Shown: positions 37,712-48,500 of the stretch, one piece after another
How the letters are laid out: each line of letters begins with the position of its first letter
How positions within the stretch are numbered: position 1 is the first letter of the stretch
Translations under genes and position numbers: made by a program
Source: Planctomycetaceae bacterium
Lineage (GTDB): Bacteria > Planctomycetota > Planctomycetia > Planctomycetales > Planctomycetaceae
Direction: 5' to 3'
Assembly (NCBI GenBank): GCA_020850695.1
Contig: JADZEF010000098.1
Span: 1 to 59,433 of the forward strand
DNA length: 59,433 nucleotides
Notes under the pieces: model-generated
The model's input: only the letters and a program-made list of their open reading frames with translations
Told to the model about the DNA's origin: nothing
Databases searched by the model: none

Positions 37712-38487
37712 AGGGCGGCCTCCGGAACTTCCGCGACTGCAGGACCGGTCAACCGCTCGATCAGCGCATTGACCTGATCGAGATCCTTGCCATCATACTT
37801 CGCCTGCACGACCCCCTTCTCGTCGACCAGCAGGATGTTCGTCGTGTGCAGCACTTCCCAGCCGGGCTTGCGCTCTTCGCCTTCCAGTTCCTGAACGGGC
37901 ATCAGGAAGCTCTTCATCGTCAGGCGATGGAGTTTGTCCCTGTCCCCCGTGAGGAACAGCCAGCGGTCCGGATCGGCCCCGAAACCGTCCGCGTAGTTCT
38001 TCAGAACGTCCGGAGTGTCGCGGCGCGGATCGACCGTCAGCGTCACGAGTCGCACGTCGGTGTCCTTCAGCGCTTCCTGAAGCCGCGCCATCGACCCACT
38101 GACCGTCATGCAGGGGCCTGCGCACTTGGTGAAGACGAAGCAGACGACCCACGGATGTCCGAGCAGATCGGCCTTCGTCACCGTCTTCCCGCTTCGCTCG
38201 GTGAAGGCGAAATCAGCGACCCCCTTCGGATCCCAGGTCGGCAGATCCGAGGCCGCCGCGTCGCCGTCTTTCACCACGATCGGCTTCGGCTGAGCCGGTT
38301 CGGCATCGGCTGCGGCCGGCTTTGCGGTCGGAAGCGGGGTGTCCGCCTTGCGATTGCGGATGGCGGTCACGGCCACGATCGCGACGACAGCCCAGAGGAG
38401 GCTGCCGGTCACCAGCAACGCGATGCGTACGGCGGGAGAACGAGCGGACTTCGGCTCGGCGGGAGGAGGTGCGGCAAGGCTCATCAT
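37708..38487 (-). CDS. SCO1/SenC copper chaperone
   Basis: A 259-residue thioredoxin-fold protein. Two ATGs stand together at 38487 and 38484; either could start it. An N-terminal anchor (VRIALLVTGSLLWAVVAIVAVTAI) precedes a Pro/Ala-rich linker. The copper-binding CxxxC is in FTKCAGPCM, and the distal histidine is in VLHTTNILLVDEKG. SCO1 proteins deliver copper to cytochrome oxidase CuA or act as thiol reductants in the periplasm. Its downstream partner is DUF420, coupled by a four-base overlap. The usual cox cluster is missing from the window. Confidence 0.93.
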   Translation of the reverse strand: MMSLAAPPPAEPKSARSPAVRIALLVTGSLLWAVVAIVAVTAIRNRKADTPLPTAKPAAADAEPAQPKPIVVKDGDAAASDLPTWDPKGVADFAFTERSGKTVTKADLLGHPWVVCFVFTKCAGPCMTVSGSMARLQEALKDTDVRLVTLTVDPRRDTPDVLKNYADGFGADPDRWLFLTGDRDKLHRLTMKSFLMPVQELEGEERKPGWEVLHTTNILLVDEKGVVQAKYDGKDLDQVNALIERLTGPAVAEVPEAAL

Positions 38488-38649
38488 CGGTCTCGAAAAG
38501 GCGAAGCGGGGAACACTCCTATTGTAGGGGAGTCCGCGGGGAATTGCAGGCGCGGGGGATGGGAGAGAGCGAAAAGATCCTGCGGCGCACAGCCCCGCAT
38601 GAACCGGCACGCGGGGTGTGTTGCCGCAACCACCGACCGTCGCCCAGTC

Positions 38650-39009
38650 TCAGCCTGGCGGCTCAATCGGTGTCAGCACGCGAACCACCGGCGGGCCGAT
38701 CAACAGGTCGCCCAGCACTCCGGCGACAGCATTGAAGTGGGGCGTCGCGAGGTGCGCTTCGAGCGCCGGCAGATCGCGCCAGATTTCGTAGACGACGAAA
38801 TGGTCGGGCGAGTCGAGGTCGCGGCTGATGTCGTACACGGCGCAGCCCGCTTCCTTCCGCGACGCGCCGATCGACCCGCGCTTCCTGATCGCCGCCACCA
38901 CCTCGTCGCCGCGACCGTCGAGGGCCTGCAACTCGACGGCCAGCGCAAACGGCTGAGCGGGATTCGGAACCTTGCTGCGGACGAGTGCGGCAATCGGGTG
39001 ATCGCTCAC
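38650..39009 (-). CDS. Antibiotic biosynthesis monooxygenase (ABM/YgiN-like) domain protein
   Basis: A 119-residue ferredoxin-like dimeric fold. PFALAVELQALDGRGDEVVAAIRKRGSIGASRKEAGCAVYDISRDLDSPDHFVVYEIWRDLPALEAHLATPHF shows the ABM pattern: a strand, a helix, the 'EAGC..YD' turn, the VVYE.W strand and the final HLATPHF helix. Such proteins act as quinol monooxygenases or heme-degrading or antioxidant enzymes. It lies 3' of the PQQ giant and 5' of the scoI-DUF420 pair on the same strand. A family-A element separates it from the PQQ gene. Confidence 0.88.
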   Translation of the reverse strand: MSDHPIAALVRSKVPNPAQPFALAVELQALDGRGDEVVAAIRKRGSIGASRKEAGCAVYDISRDLDSPDHFVVYEIWRDLPALEAHLATPHFNAVAGVLGDLLIGPPVVRVLTPIEPPG

Positions 39010-39059
39010 GCGGCGGACTTCCTGTTAGTGACGTGGATGCTCTCGATGTCGGCGGTGAT

Positions 39060-39166
39060 GGCGCGTGGCCTGCCGATGTTCCAATTCGTGGCCCGGCCTT
39101 CCAAGGCCGGGTGGAGAATTTCGTCCGGCCTTGGAAGGCTGGACTACGGAAAACACCGGTAACGCG
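39060..39166 (+). repeat. MITE/REP-like element family A, copy 3
   Basis: A 107 bp element starting GGCGCGTGGCC and ending GGTAACGCG, with inner hairpins CCCGGCCTTCCAAGGCCGGG and GTCCGGCCTTGGAAGGCTGGAC. It differs from copies 1 and 4 mainly in the first 20 bases and in the hairpin loops. It lies between the PQQ giant's stop (39174) and the ABM gene start. Confidence 0.85.
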
Positions 39167-39173
39167 GCCTATT

Positions 39174-42100
39174 CTACTCCTCCGCCCCGTCGGAAGCTTT
39201 CGGCTGAGCGGCCGGCGCCGCGGCCCGCGGCGGCCGCACGAACCGCACGCGTTCGTTGTACGACTTCAATTCGAGATACCCGTCCGCCATGTTGACGTCG
39301 AGGGAGCGAAAGCCGTTGTTCGTCGCTGCGGTCGAGTCGACCAGGCTGCGGCCCGTCGCCTTGTCGAGCAGCAGGATGTGGGCCTGCATGCGGTCGAAGT
39401 TGTTCTTGCGGCTGTACGAACGGTTGCAGAACGTCAGCACGGGCGAGTGCGACAACTGCGAGACCACCAGCGACTGGTTCTGGACGCGGGCCTTCCACAG
39501 CCGTTGCGGGTTGTCGTGGTCGAAGGCCACCACCACGCCGTTCGCCTGAATCGTCGGGATCTCCTCTCCGAAGATCATGTTCTGCCCGCGCCGCGGCTGG
39601 TTGACCAGCACGTACGTCCGCGTCTGATCCTGGAAGGCGTAGACCTCGGTCCGGTTCTTCATGTCCGATTCGGACTTGTCCCCCTGCTTTTCATCGATCT
39701 TGCCGAGGACGCGGCGGTTGCCGGTCGCGAGGTCGACCCGCTCGACCGTTCCGTCCGCTCCGTGCAGGACGACCAGGGCCTCTCCGCCGAGCAGGGTGAA
39801 ACTCGATCCCATCGGGAACTCGACCCGCTCGGGGTTCCATCGGTTGGCCCCCGTCAGCGGGTCGATGGCCCGGATGGCCCTGCCGGCCGGTTTCAGCCCG
39901 AAGAGTTTCCGCGCCCCCGGTTGATCGGCCACGATGAGGTTGTCTCCGGCGACGGTCACCAGTTGCTGCCGCAGGTCGCGGACGTGCGGGGCGTCGAGTT
40001 CCTTGCCGTCGAGGGCCCGCAATGTCAGCGTGCGATCGGGAAAGACGACGAACACGACGTCGGCTGTGCCGAACACCTGAGTGCCGGGGGGGATCTCGCC
40101 GCGCGACCAGAGGTGGTCGCCGGTGAGGGGGTCGAGCAGGGTGAACTCTCGGCGGCCGTAGACGCAGACGTAACGGTCGGTGGCGGCCGCCATCATTCCG
40201 TACTGGTTGGCCTCGTCCATGCCGTTGCTGACGGGCGTCGGCCGCATCTGTTGCGGGACCCAGCGGTTGGGCTGGCGATAGTAGCCGGACGAGGCGCCGC
40301 GATTGTCGACGGTGAATGTCCACAACGCCTGGACGTCCTGCCGTTTGGAATTCCGGGCCAGCGGAGTCAGGCAATGCAGCACGTCGCGGCTGAGCACGAA
40401 CAGGTTATGGCCGACGAGCCGCGTTCCGGCCCAGTGACCCTGCATGGCGCGGCCGCTGCCCCGCAGCGCGACGTTCCAGTCCTGAGCGTCGTCCGCGGCC
40501 TGGAGCGCGGTCAGCCGCTGCGTCTGCGGAGACATGCGGAATCGTCGCTCGCGAAAGTACGGAAGCGACGACAGGTTGTCGAACAGGTCCGTGTCTTCGA
40601 ACTGGACATAGTTGGAGCCGAGTCGTTGCATGCGGACGTCAAAATCTCCCCAGGTGGCCACGGGAGCGGCGGGGGCGGGCAGGACTCCATTCGTTTTCAA
40701 CGATTCGACGGTTTCCTTCACGGTCCGTCCATCGGGAAGCTTCACATCGGGCCAGCGGCGCTCGAGGTCGACGTATTGCTGCTCGGCGTCGCGCGGATAG
40801 CCGAACTCATTCCACAGACGCGCCAAACGCTCCTGCGCCCGGGCGGCGATCTGCGGATTGGCATGCCGCGCGAGACGCAGCAGATGAAGCTCGGCCTCCG
40901 CCCCTTGTCCGGCCGCCGCCAGGTTTTCGATCAATTGATGACGCACTTCGATCGATCGCGGATGGAACTCGAACAGGCGGCAGAATTCCCGACGTTCGGC
41001 CGGTGTTCCCTTCATCGCGGCTTCGGCCCGCTCGACGATCAGCGTCTCGAACGCTTTCCGGCTTTCTTCGTTGGCTTCGGCCCACAGGTCAGTCAGGCGA
41101 CCCGACAGCCAAAGGTCCAGCCGGAGCTTCACCGGTGACGTCCCCTGCGGAACCTGCTGGTCGAGGGGCCGCTCGATGAGGGTGAGGTAGGCACGGAAGG
41201 CCCCTTCGTGATCGTTGCGGGCGTGGAGACGCTCGGCATTCAACCGCTGCTGAAGCAGCTTCTCGGATTCACTCTGGACGAATCGGGCGAGCTCGGCGGC
41301 TTCGTCGTCGTGCGCATGGAAGTCGGACCGGATGACGGCCGCGAGGCTGTCTACCATGTTGCGGCGGAATCGCGTGTGATCGGCGGGATCCAGCGAGGCT
41401 TCGGGAACCTGGCGCAGACGTTCCAGCGCGAACGGATAGTCCCGCTTCAGGAGGGCGATGTCGGCCTCGCGAAGCAGCGCCCAGGCGTCCTTCGGGTCCT
41501 TGGCCTTCCGTCGCGCGATCTCGGCATCAATCGCCGAGCGTTGCTCGAACGCCGTGAGCCCTTCCGCACTCAGCGAGAGGAGCAGCCCGCGGTACATCGC
41601 GAGATTGCCGAGAGCCGGCGCGCCGCTCGGAAGGTACGACTTCGAAACCGTCGTTCCGTCGCGAATGCTGAGCGTCCAGAGCTGCCCCGAGCTGAGGGGG
41701 ACATGGTACTGCTCGCCGACCGCCACGCCGTAGCCGGCCGGTCGACCGTCCGCCTCTTCAAAACCCTTCGTCCAGATGAGGTCGCCGTTGGTCAGGTTGA
41801 AGGCCTGCACATTCTGTTTGCCGACGACGACCACGCGGTCGCCGAACACGCCCGCGACATACAGCCCGTCTTCCTTCGGCTTCTTCCAGGCGAGACTTCC
41901 ATCCGCCAGATGGAGGCACACCAGCACGGGATCTTCGGTCGGAGCATAGACGACGTAGTTCCCTGCGATCATCGGGGCGCAGGGCGACCATTGCGTGTTG
42001 AGCTCGCCGGCCGGCGTGACCGTCATCCCGTTGAAGTTGCGGTTCTGCGTGTGCGGCTGCACGTCCGAATAACGATGAGCCCACAACAGGCTGCGGCGCG

Positions 42101-44111
42101 TCCGGTCGACCGCCACGAGCCAGCCGACCGTCGTGGGACAGATCGCAATCCCCTGGCTGGCCGCGACCGGGGCCACCCAGCGGCGGCGGGTGAAATCGTT
42201 CTCGATTTTCGCGTCGGCCACGGCCAGGAGCTGCGACCAGATCGGCTTGCCGATGAGGGCATCGATCACGTGAAGGCGGATCTCGTTCGAGTCCTCTCCG
42301 ACCGCCAGCAACTCCTCCCCATCCGGAAGCGGAGCACCAAAAAAGAACGTCCCGGCCAGCGGCAGATCGAACGGCTCGCGCATCTTTTCACCGCCGATTT
42401 CCCACAGCGGGCGGCCCGATTGCAGGTCGTACGCGGTGAGACGGTTCGAACCCCAGTCGCGGCCGAACGGATCGGGCGGGCCGTTGTTGCCGTTCCACCA
42501 GCCGTAGTTCTGCTCGCTCCGCGAAAGGACCGCCAGCTTCTCGACGAGGTACAGCCGGCGGGCATCGGCGGCGGGCGTGCCGAAGTTGCCATCCCGGAAC
42601 AGCAGGCTGATGAGAGGGCTCTGGTCGCCTATTCCCTGGCCGTAGGAATTCATGAAGACGCGGCCGCCGAACATGTTGAACCGCATCATGCCGTTTTCGT
42701 CGGTCTGCCCCGTCATGCCGCTGAGGATTCCCTCGGCGGGGACCTTCTCGCGCGACTCCCACAGCACCTTCCCCGTGGTGACGTCGGCCACGGCGAAGCC
42801 GCGCAGCGTGCGGAAGACCGCTTTGTCATCCATCATGATGGGGAAGAGGGCGGGAATCGTTGCCTTTTTCTGGTCCCCCATCTCGTCGACGAGCGTGGCG
42901 ATCTGATCGCGGACGGAGAGGCTGGCGGTGAGGGGGAGCGACCAGCGTGGCAACAGCAACGGTTCGCCTCCCGTCGCAACGCCCGTCCGCGAGGCCGAGC
43001 CCTGGAAGACCGGCCATTCCTCCAGCGACGCGTCGAGACGGCTCGGCGTCAGCGGGGCGGTCTTCCACCATTCCTCCGGGGAGACGCGACGTCCGGCGAT
43101 CTGAACGTCGCCCCCGTCCGCCTTGAGGGCCGCCAACTGCTGCTGAGCGGCTTCCGGATCGCGTGACAACTGGAGGGCCGCGGCCGCTCGCAGCTTCCAC
43201 GCCGCCCCTTCCGTGAGGGGCGAACCGGCCGTCAGCAGTTGCCGATACCAATCGGCCGCGAGATGCGCCTCACCGCGCGAGTAGGCCAGTGCGGCCAGTC
43301 GGTCGGCCGCCTGCTGCCCGGCGTGAGTGTAGAAGTATCGCGTGGCCGCTTCGGCCAGCCCGTCATGCGAGTCGCCCGAGGCCCCCTGCAGAAGGTGACG
43401 CGCCTGGGCGCCGTACTTCAACTCGTACTGGTCGCGGGCTTCCTTCGGGAGGCTTCCCAGGATGCGATTGGCTTCGAGGCGGACCGAAACCCAGCGGCCG
43501 TCGGGTCGGTGGACGAGCGAGTCCTGCGGCTGGTCGAGAATCGATTGGAGGAGGTCGATCGTCGCCCCCCAGTTTTTCTCGTTGAGGGCTCGCTGGACGA
43601 GTTTCATCCGGCGAGACTGAGTTCCATCGTGCGGGGCGCGGGCGTCGATCGGGTCGCGGGCGGTGGCATCTCCGTTGGCGGGTTTTTTGGCTTCCGGCGC
43701 GGCGGGTTCTGCCGCGGCGGGGGGACGCATGCCCCCGGGAAGGAGCCTGCGGATGAGGGCCCCGAGCGGGTTCGGCTTCGCGGCGGGCTTGGCCTCTTCC
43801 TCCGCGTCGGCGGGCTTCTCTTCCTTCGCGTCGGCCGGCTTGGTGGGCGGATCAGTTTTCTCGGCCGCGGGACCGAACGGATCGTCCGCAACCTTCTTCG
43901 CCGGGTCGGCGTCAGGGCGACGCCGATTCGTTGGCTTCCGGGGCGCCGCCGGTTTGCTTTCAACCGCTTCGGACTTCTGTTCCGCCTTGTCCCCATCGTC
44001 TTCCGCCGACGAGGGTGCCGTCAGGCCGAAGAGTCCGATGCCGGCGACCAGGCCGGCCGCCCCCAGCATCATCCCGAGAGAACGCCGAATGCTCAGGCGG
44101 TAAACAGGCAT
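39174..44111 (-). CDS. Giant PQQ-type beta-propeller/TPR protein
   Basis: The predicted product has 1645 residues. A signal anchor near residues 12-34 is followed by a long Lys/Pro/Ala/Glu-rich linker to about residue 165. The first beta-propeller runs from about 370 to 880 (WPVFQGSASRTGVATGGEPL, LVCLHLADGSLAWKKPKE) with PQQ-enzyme-like blades. A helical TPR-like span (about 885-1150) separates it from a second propeller (about 1210-1640: VFPDRTLTLRALDGKELD, LTGANRWNPERVEFP). No PQQ-dehydrogenase catalytic residues are evident. I infer an exported scaffold or sensor built from two propellers. It is the largest gene in the window. Confidence 0.88.
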   Translation of the reverse strand: MPVYRLSIRRSLGMMLGAAGLVAGIGLFGLTAPSSAEDDGDKAEQKSEAVESKPAAPRKPTNRRRPDADPAKKVADDPFGPAAEKTDPPTKPADAKEEKPADAEEEAKPAAKPNPLGALIRRLLPGGMRPPAAAEPAAPEAKKPANGDATARDPIDARAPHDGTQSRRMKLVQRALNEKNWGATIDLLQSILDQPQDSLVHRPDGRWVSVRLEANRILGSLPKEARDQYELKYGAQARHLLQGASGDSHDGLAEAATRYFYTHAGQQAADRLAALAYSRGEAHLAADWYRQLLTAGSPLTEGAAWKLRAAAALQLSRDPEAAQQQLAALKADGGDVQIAGRRVSPEEWWKTAPLTPSRLDASLEEWPVFQGSASRTGVATGGEPLLLPRWSLPLTASLSVRDQIATLVDEMGDQKKATIPALFPIMMDDKAVFRTLRGFAVADVTTGKVLWESREKVPAEGILSGMTGQTDENGMMRFNMFGGRVFMNSYGQGIGDQSPLISLLFRDGNFGTPAADARRLYLVEKLAVLSRSEQNYGWWNGNNGPPDPFGRDWGSNRLTAYDLQSGRPLWEIGGEKMREPFDLPLAGTFFFGAPLPDGEELLAVGEDSNEIRLHVIDALIGKPIWSQLLAVADAKIENDFTRRRWVAPVAASQGIAICPTTVGWLVAVDRTRRSLLWAHRYSDVQPHTQNRNFNGMTVTPAGELNTQWSPCAPMIAGNYVVYAPTEDPVLVCLHLADGSLAWKKPKEDGLYVAGVFGDRVVVVGKQNVQAFNLTNGDLIWTKGFEEADGRPAGYGVAVGEQYHVPLSSGQLWTLSIRDGTTVSKSYLPSGAPALGNLAMYRGLLLSLSAEGLTAFEQRSAIDAEIARRKAKDPKDAWALLREADIALLKRDYPFALERLRQVPEASLDPADHTRFRRNMVDSLAAVIRSDFHAHDDEAAELARFVQSESEKLLQQRLNAERLHARNDHEGAFRAYLTLIERPLDQQVPQGTSPVKLRLDLWLSGRLTDLWAEANEESRKAFETLIVERAEAAMKGTPAERREFCRLFEFHPRSIEVRHQLIENLAAAGQGAEAELHLLRLARHANPQIAARAQERLARLWNEFGYPRDAEQQYVDLERRWPDVKLPDGRTVKETVESLKTNGVLPAPAAPVATWGDFDVRMQRLGSNYVQFEDTDLFDNLSSLPYFRERRFRMSPQTQRLTALQAADDAQDWNVALRGSGRAMQGHWAGTRLVGHNLFVLSRDVLHCLTPLARNSKRQDVQALWTFTVDNRGASSGYYRQPNRWVPQQMRPTPVSNGMDEANQYGMMAAATDRYVCVYGRREFTLLDPLTGDHLWSRGEIPPGTQVFGTADVVFVVFPDRTLTLRALDGKELDAPHVRDLRQQLVTVAGDNLIVADQPGARKLFGLKPAGRAIRAIDPLTGANRWNPERVEFPMGSSFTLLGGEALVVLHGADGTVERVDLATGNRRVLGKIDEKQGDKSESDMKNRTEVYAFQDQTRTYVLVNQPRRGQNMIFGEEIPTIQANGVVVAFDHDNPQRLWKARVQNQSLVVSQLSHSPVLTFCNRSYSRKNNFDRMQAHILLLDKATGRSLVDSTAATNNGFRSLDVNMADGYLELKSYNERVRFVRPPRAAAPAAQPKASDGAEE

Positions 44112-44391
44112 TTCCAGAAACTCGCGCGAGGGGCGAAGCGCTGCTCATCCGGAGAGACGCGGTCACGGGCCGCATCTCACACCCGGACAGTATACCCCGC
44201 GGGAGAAACGAAAGCCAAAAATGCCCCTGAATGGATCGCCGCACGCTCGGAAGTCGGGCGGTCACTCCGCTTATGGCAGAAGTTTTTTTCCAATCGCCCC
44301 GCGACACGACGTCGGACGTCTGCCGGGCGAAAGCCAACCGAACTCGATCGGATGATGAGGGCCGCGTCGGCCCCGCTCCCCGCCCGACGAC

Positions 44392-45174
44392 TCACGCCGC
44401 ACGGCGGCGGCGAAGCATCTTTTCCCGCAACCGCTGCATCCCGCGGTTCGAGCGGTCGAAGTCCTGGGCCTTCAGCTGGAAATACTCGGCCACGTGCTGG
44501 TGAGGAAGAATCAGGAATTGCTCGGCCTCGATCCCCCTTACCACCGACTCGGCCACGTCTTCCACGCTGATGGCCGAGACGTTCAGGTACTGGTGGATCG
44601 AGTCGGAATGATCGATCATCGCCGTCGACACGGCCATCGGGCAGAGGCACGAGACGCGGATCCCGCTCCGGCCGTATTCGATCGCCAGCCACTCGGCGAA
44701 CGCCAGGTCGGCGTGCTTCGTCGCCGCATATCCGGCCGATCCGATTTCCGTCAGCAGACCGGCCGCGGAAACCGTCTGCAGCAGATATCCGCTTCCCTGG
44801 TTCAGCATGGCGGGGATGACCGCGCGGGCCGCATACACCCGCGACATCACGTTGACATCCCACATCCGCTGCCAGTCGGCGTTCGAAGCTTCGAGGCCCC
44901 CTTTAACGGTGATGCCGGCATTCGAGCAGAAGAGATCGATCGCGCCGAATTCGGCCAGCGTACGCGAGACGAGCGACTGCACGTCGGCTTCGTTGGACAC
45001 ATCGCAGCGAATGGGAAGGCCGGAGCAGGCCGCGGCCGCGTTTTCGGCCGCCGGGAGGTCGAGGTCGGCAATGACGAGGCCTTTGAGGCCCTCCGCCGCA
45101 AAGCGTTCGCACAACGCACGGCCGATGCCTTGGGCTCCCCCCGTGACGACGGCCACTTTGCCCGCAAGCTGCAT
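44392..45174 (-). CDS. SDR-family oxidoreductase
   Basis: A 260-residue classical short-chain dehydrogenase. The NAD(P) motif TGGAQGIG is at 12-19, DLDLPAAE near 38 suggests NAD preference, SNAGI at 84-88 and the catalytic YAATK motif near 148. It also keeps the serine of the Ser-Tyr-Lys triad (SAAG). The tail (QDFDRSNRGMQRLREKMLRRRR) is Arg-rich and could bind a partner or membrane. The substrate is unknown. It is separate from the giant PQQ gene downstream, with about 280 bases between them. Confidence 0.92.
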   Translation of the reverse strand: MQLAGKVAVVTGGAQGIGRALCERFAAEGLKGLVIADLDLPAAENAAAACSGLPIRCDVSNEADVQSLVSRTLAEFGAIDLFCSNAGITVKGGLEASNADWQRMWDVNVMSRVYAARAVIPAMLNQGSGYLLQTVSAAGLLTEIGSAGYAATKHADLAFAEWLAIEYGRSGIRVSCLCPMAVSTAMIDHSDSIHQYLNVSAISVEDVAESVVRGIEAEQFLILPHQHVAEYFQLKAQDFDRSNRGMQRLREKMLRRRRAA

Positions 45175-45536
45175 AATCCGCCTCCCTGCGTCGCAGCCGT
45201 AAATCCTGCCCGCTCAACGCGCGAGCGACGCGGCTGCCGGTCGTTGAAAACGTCCTTCCGTCATCGGACGTTCATCGACCCGAAGCCATTTCCCGCTTCA
45301 TCCAGAATGCGGGGTCCCGCAGAGATTAACAGGCCGACAGCCTTTCACCAATTGCAATTTCGGCAGTTGAGAGGAATTCCTCATCGCCGAGTCACCTGGA
45401 CCATTGGGCGGCGGGGCGGTCGTCCACCGCGTCCGCCTCGTGGTGATTTCGTTCGTACGACAGGTTGTTTCCGCCGTCGACCATCGCGGGTAACATCCAG
45501 TCAGGTGCACGGGATCGTTCCAACGGATTGATACCG
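45175..45536. other. Divergent intergenic region, nothing firm
   Basis: A 362-base gap between the SDR gene and the TPR gene. There is no gene, repeat family or clear promoter; both divergent promoters should be here. The AT-rich patch near 45345-45365 (CACCAATTGCAATTTCGG) is the most promoter-like spot. Confidence 0.25.
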
Positions 45537-48500
45537 ATGACGACGCCTGACTCACGCGTGCCGAAGGGCACTCCGCATTCCCGGCCCGCAGCGTTGAAGC
45601 CCGCGGGCGAATCGCCCGCACGGCCCACCTCTCCCGAGGCCCGTCCGACCTCACATTCGCATCCCATTCACGCGCCGCCGGCTGCCGCGTCGGCACCCTC
45701 TGGCGGCAGTCCAGTTCCCGCCGCCATGCCGGACGCGGCATCGCGCGTTCCACTGGCGTGGATGCTGGTCTGCGGGCTCGGCGGTTTTTGCGTCTGTCTC
45801 CTGCTCGTCGTGGGGGTGATGGGCTGGTGGATGCTGCGGGGCAAAGGTCCGAACGAGACGGCGCCGAAGGGGGGCGCTACGGCTTCGGGAACACAGATCG
45901 TCCAACCGGCGGCCCAGGGAGTCGGTCCGAATGCCAATGTTGCCAACGGCAAACCGTTGGACGGGGGAGCGGTCCCTGGACAACTTCCCGGGATCTCGGC
46001 CGTCGAACCGATGCCCGTTCCCCCACCGATGGGAGACGCGAAAGCCCTCCAGCCGGAAGCTCTGCTGCTGGAGATCGCGGCCGATGTGGCGAAGAAGGCG
46101 GAAGGGGCCGGCGCACCCCCGGACATCCGGCCCGGCAAGGTCTCGGTGCTTGGAACTCAGGGAACGCTCGATTCCCTGAACGCGCCGATGAACCTGCCGA
46201 AAGGGCTGCTTCCCTTCCTGCAGGGGCTCGACCTGCTCCACTCGCTGCAACCCGCCAAGGCCATCGCGAAGTTCGATGAGGCGATCCAGGCCGACGCCGA
46301 GAACTCGCGGTTCTACACGGCCCGCGGCGCCGCGCAGGTTCTCACGGAGAAAATGGATCAGAGCCTTCCCGACCTGCAGCGGGCGATGAAACTCGACCCG
46401 AAGAATGTGCTCGCGAGCCGCCTCACGCGGCTGGCGTATCTCATGATGGGAGACCAGCTGAAGGCGTCGAAGTTCCATGGGCACGGCGGCCACGCCGAAA
46501 TCGACTTCCTGATTACCGAGGTCGGCGTCCCCTATGGAAATCGAATCATCGCGGCCCGCGCCGGTCTCAAACCGGAAATTCATGACCAGATGAAGGCCGC
46601 CGCATCGCTGCAGAAGCTTCCCACACTCATGCGGCTCGTCGCGACCTCGTTTCGGACGAGCGACGAACAGTCGTCCCAGGCGCTCTTCGCGCTCGGCGTC
46701 GCGCAGTTCAACGCCAGCGATTTCCCCGCCGCACGCCGTTCGTTCGAGGCGGTGCTTGTCAAATATCCGTACGACTGGACGAGCCGTTATTACTACGCCC
46801 GCTGCGTGCTCGAAACCGGGGACCCCGAGGCGGCCCGCAACGAGTTGACGTACCTGCTGTGCTGGGCGCGATTCCTTCCCGAGGCGTTCGTGGCGCGGGC
46901 CCTCTGTGCGGCGCGGCAGAATGACCTCAAGCGGGCCGAAAAGGATCTGGCGACGGCGAAGCGACTTGATCCTCTCAAAGCCGCGGAGGCTGAGAATGCG
47001 GTCGCCCAGGCGCGGGCGAACCCCGCCGCGGCCGGCGAGGCGGCGGACGTCGCCGCGTGGGACAAGCTCCTCGAGGACGCGAAGCGGAACGTGAAGTTCG
47101 ATGACCTCGTCGCGTCCGCCCTGTCATTGCGCCAAAGCGTCGACGCCCGCCGCCGCCGGTGGGACGAGATCTATCAGGATCGTCTCTTCGAACTGATGTC
47201 GGCCGCGCGGGCCAATCCCGGCAACGCCGACCGCACCGCGGACGTAGCCGAGTTCCTGCGAGAGAACCATCGTGTTCGCGGGCTTCAGGTCGCTCCCAAT
47301 GGAAGCCAGCACTTTTTCCGCCGGCAGACGCCGGAGACATCGCGCGACGAGATCGAGCTGGCCTACGCACTGGCCGAAGAAGGACTTCAGAACAACCCGA
47401 AGCACCCCCGAAGCTGGGCCATCAAGTCGGCCATTCTGCTGCACACTTATGGCCGTCTGACCGAGGCGGAGAAGTCGGCCGAGTACGCCATCCAGTTCGA
47501 CCCGAAACTCATCGCCGGGCATATGGCGCTGTCCGACTGCTACAAGGAGTACTCGACGCGGCTGCGCGAACGGGCCGCCGCATTGCGAGCGCCGAAGCCG
47601 CAGACCCGCTCGGTGCGGATCGTCGATTCGAAGGGCAACTACGTCCGCACCGACAGCGAAACGTACTACGTCCCCGCCTCGCCCGCCGAACTGGCGGCTG
47701 CGGCCGAGTGCGACCGGCAGGCGGCAATCTACGAGCAGAAGGAGCAAGTCTGCCTCAACAACGCGCTGGCGGCTGCGAAGGGGACGAAGCAGGAGCCGTT
47801 CTATCAGGCGCTGATGCTGTATCTGCGGAAGGATTACCAGGGCGCCCGTGGGTGGCTTGAGAAAGCCGTCGCCCAGAATCCCGAAGACCCGGCGATGCGG
47901 CATCGGCTGGCCAACTGCCTCGAAATGCTCGATCTGAAGGACGAGGCGACCGAGGAGCTGGCCCGGGCGATCAACCTGCAGCAGACGACGGGCGAAGTGT
48001 GGCTGGCCGTGGCCTGGACCAAGCTCGAGCGGACATCGTGGGACGATGCCGCCGAGGCCGTGAAGCGGGCTCGATCGCTCGACCCGTCCGATGCGCGGGC
48101 GGCGGCGTTCCAAAGCATCCTCGAAGAGTCCGGCCGGAAGGACGCCACCGGCAGCCTGGGGGCGGCAGTCGCGGCACTGGCCCAGGAGGAGGCCCGGGCC
48201 CGCTCGAACCAGAGCACGTTCCTCCCGACTCAGGGGACCGGGCAGATCCTGTCGCCGGAAGATGCCGGGTTGACGATCATGCTGCGGTTGCGAGTCGCCC
48301 GCATGGTATTCCAGTCGAAGCCCGAGATCGCGGCCGAGTGTTACCTGGGCAATGTGGCGCTCGAACCGCGGCTGAGCGAATGGAACCTCGCGAAGTCGGT
48401 CGAGTCGGCGATGTTGCCGTTTCCCGATCGCGACGCCAAACAGATTCCCGCCCCGCCGCCTCTTGTGGCGATCCTCAAGAACAATCGCATCTTCGCCGGG

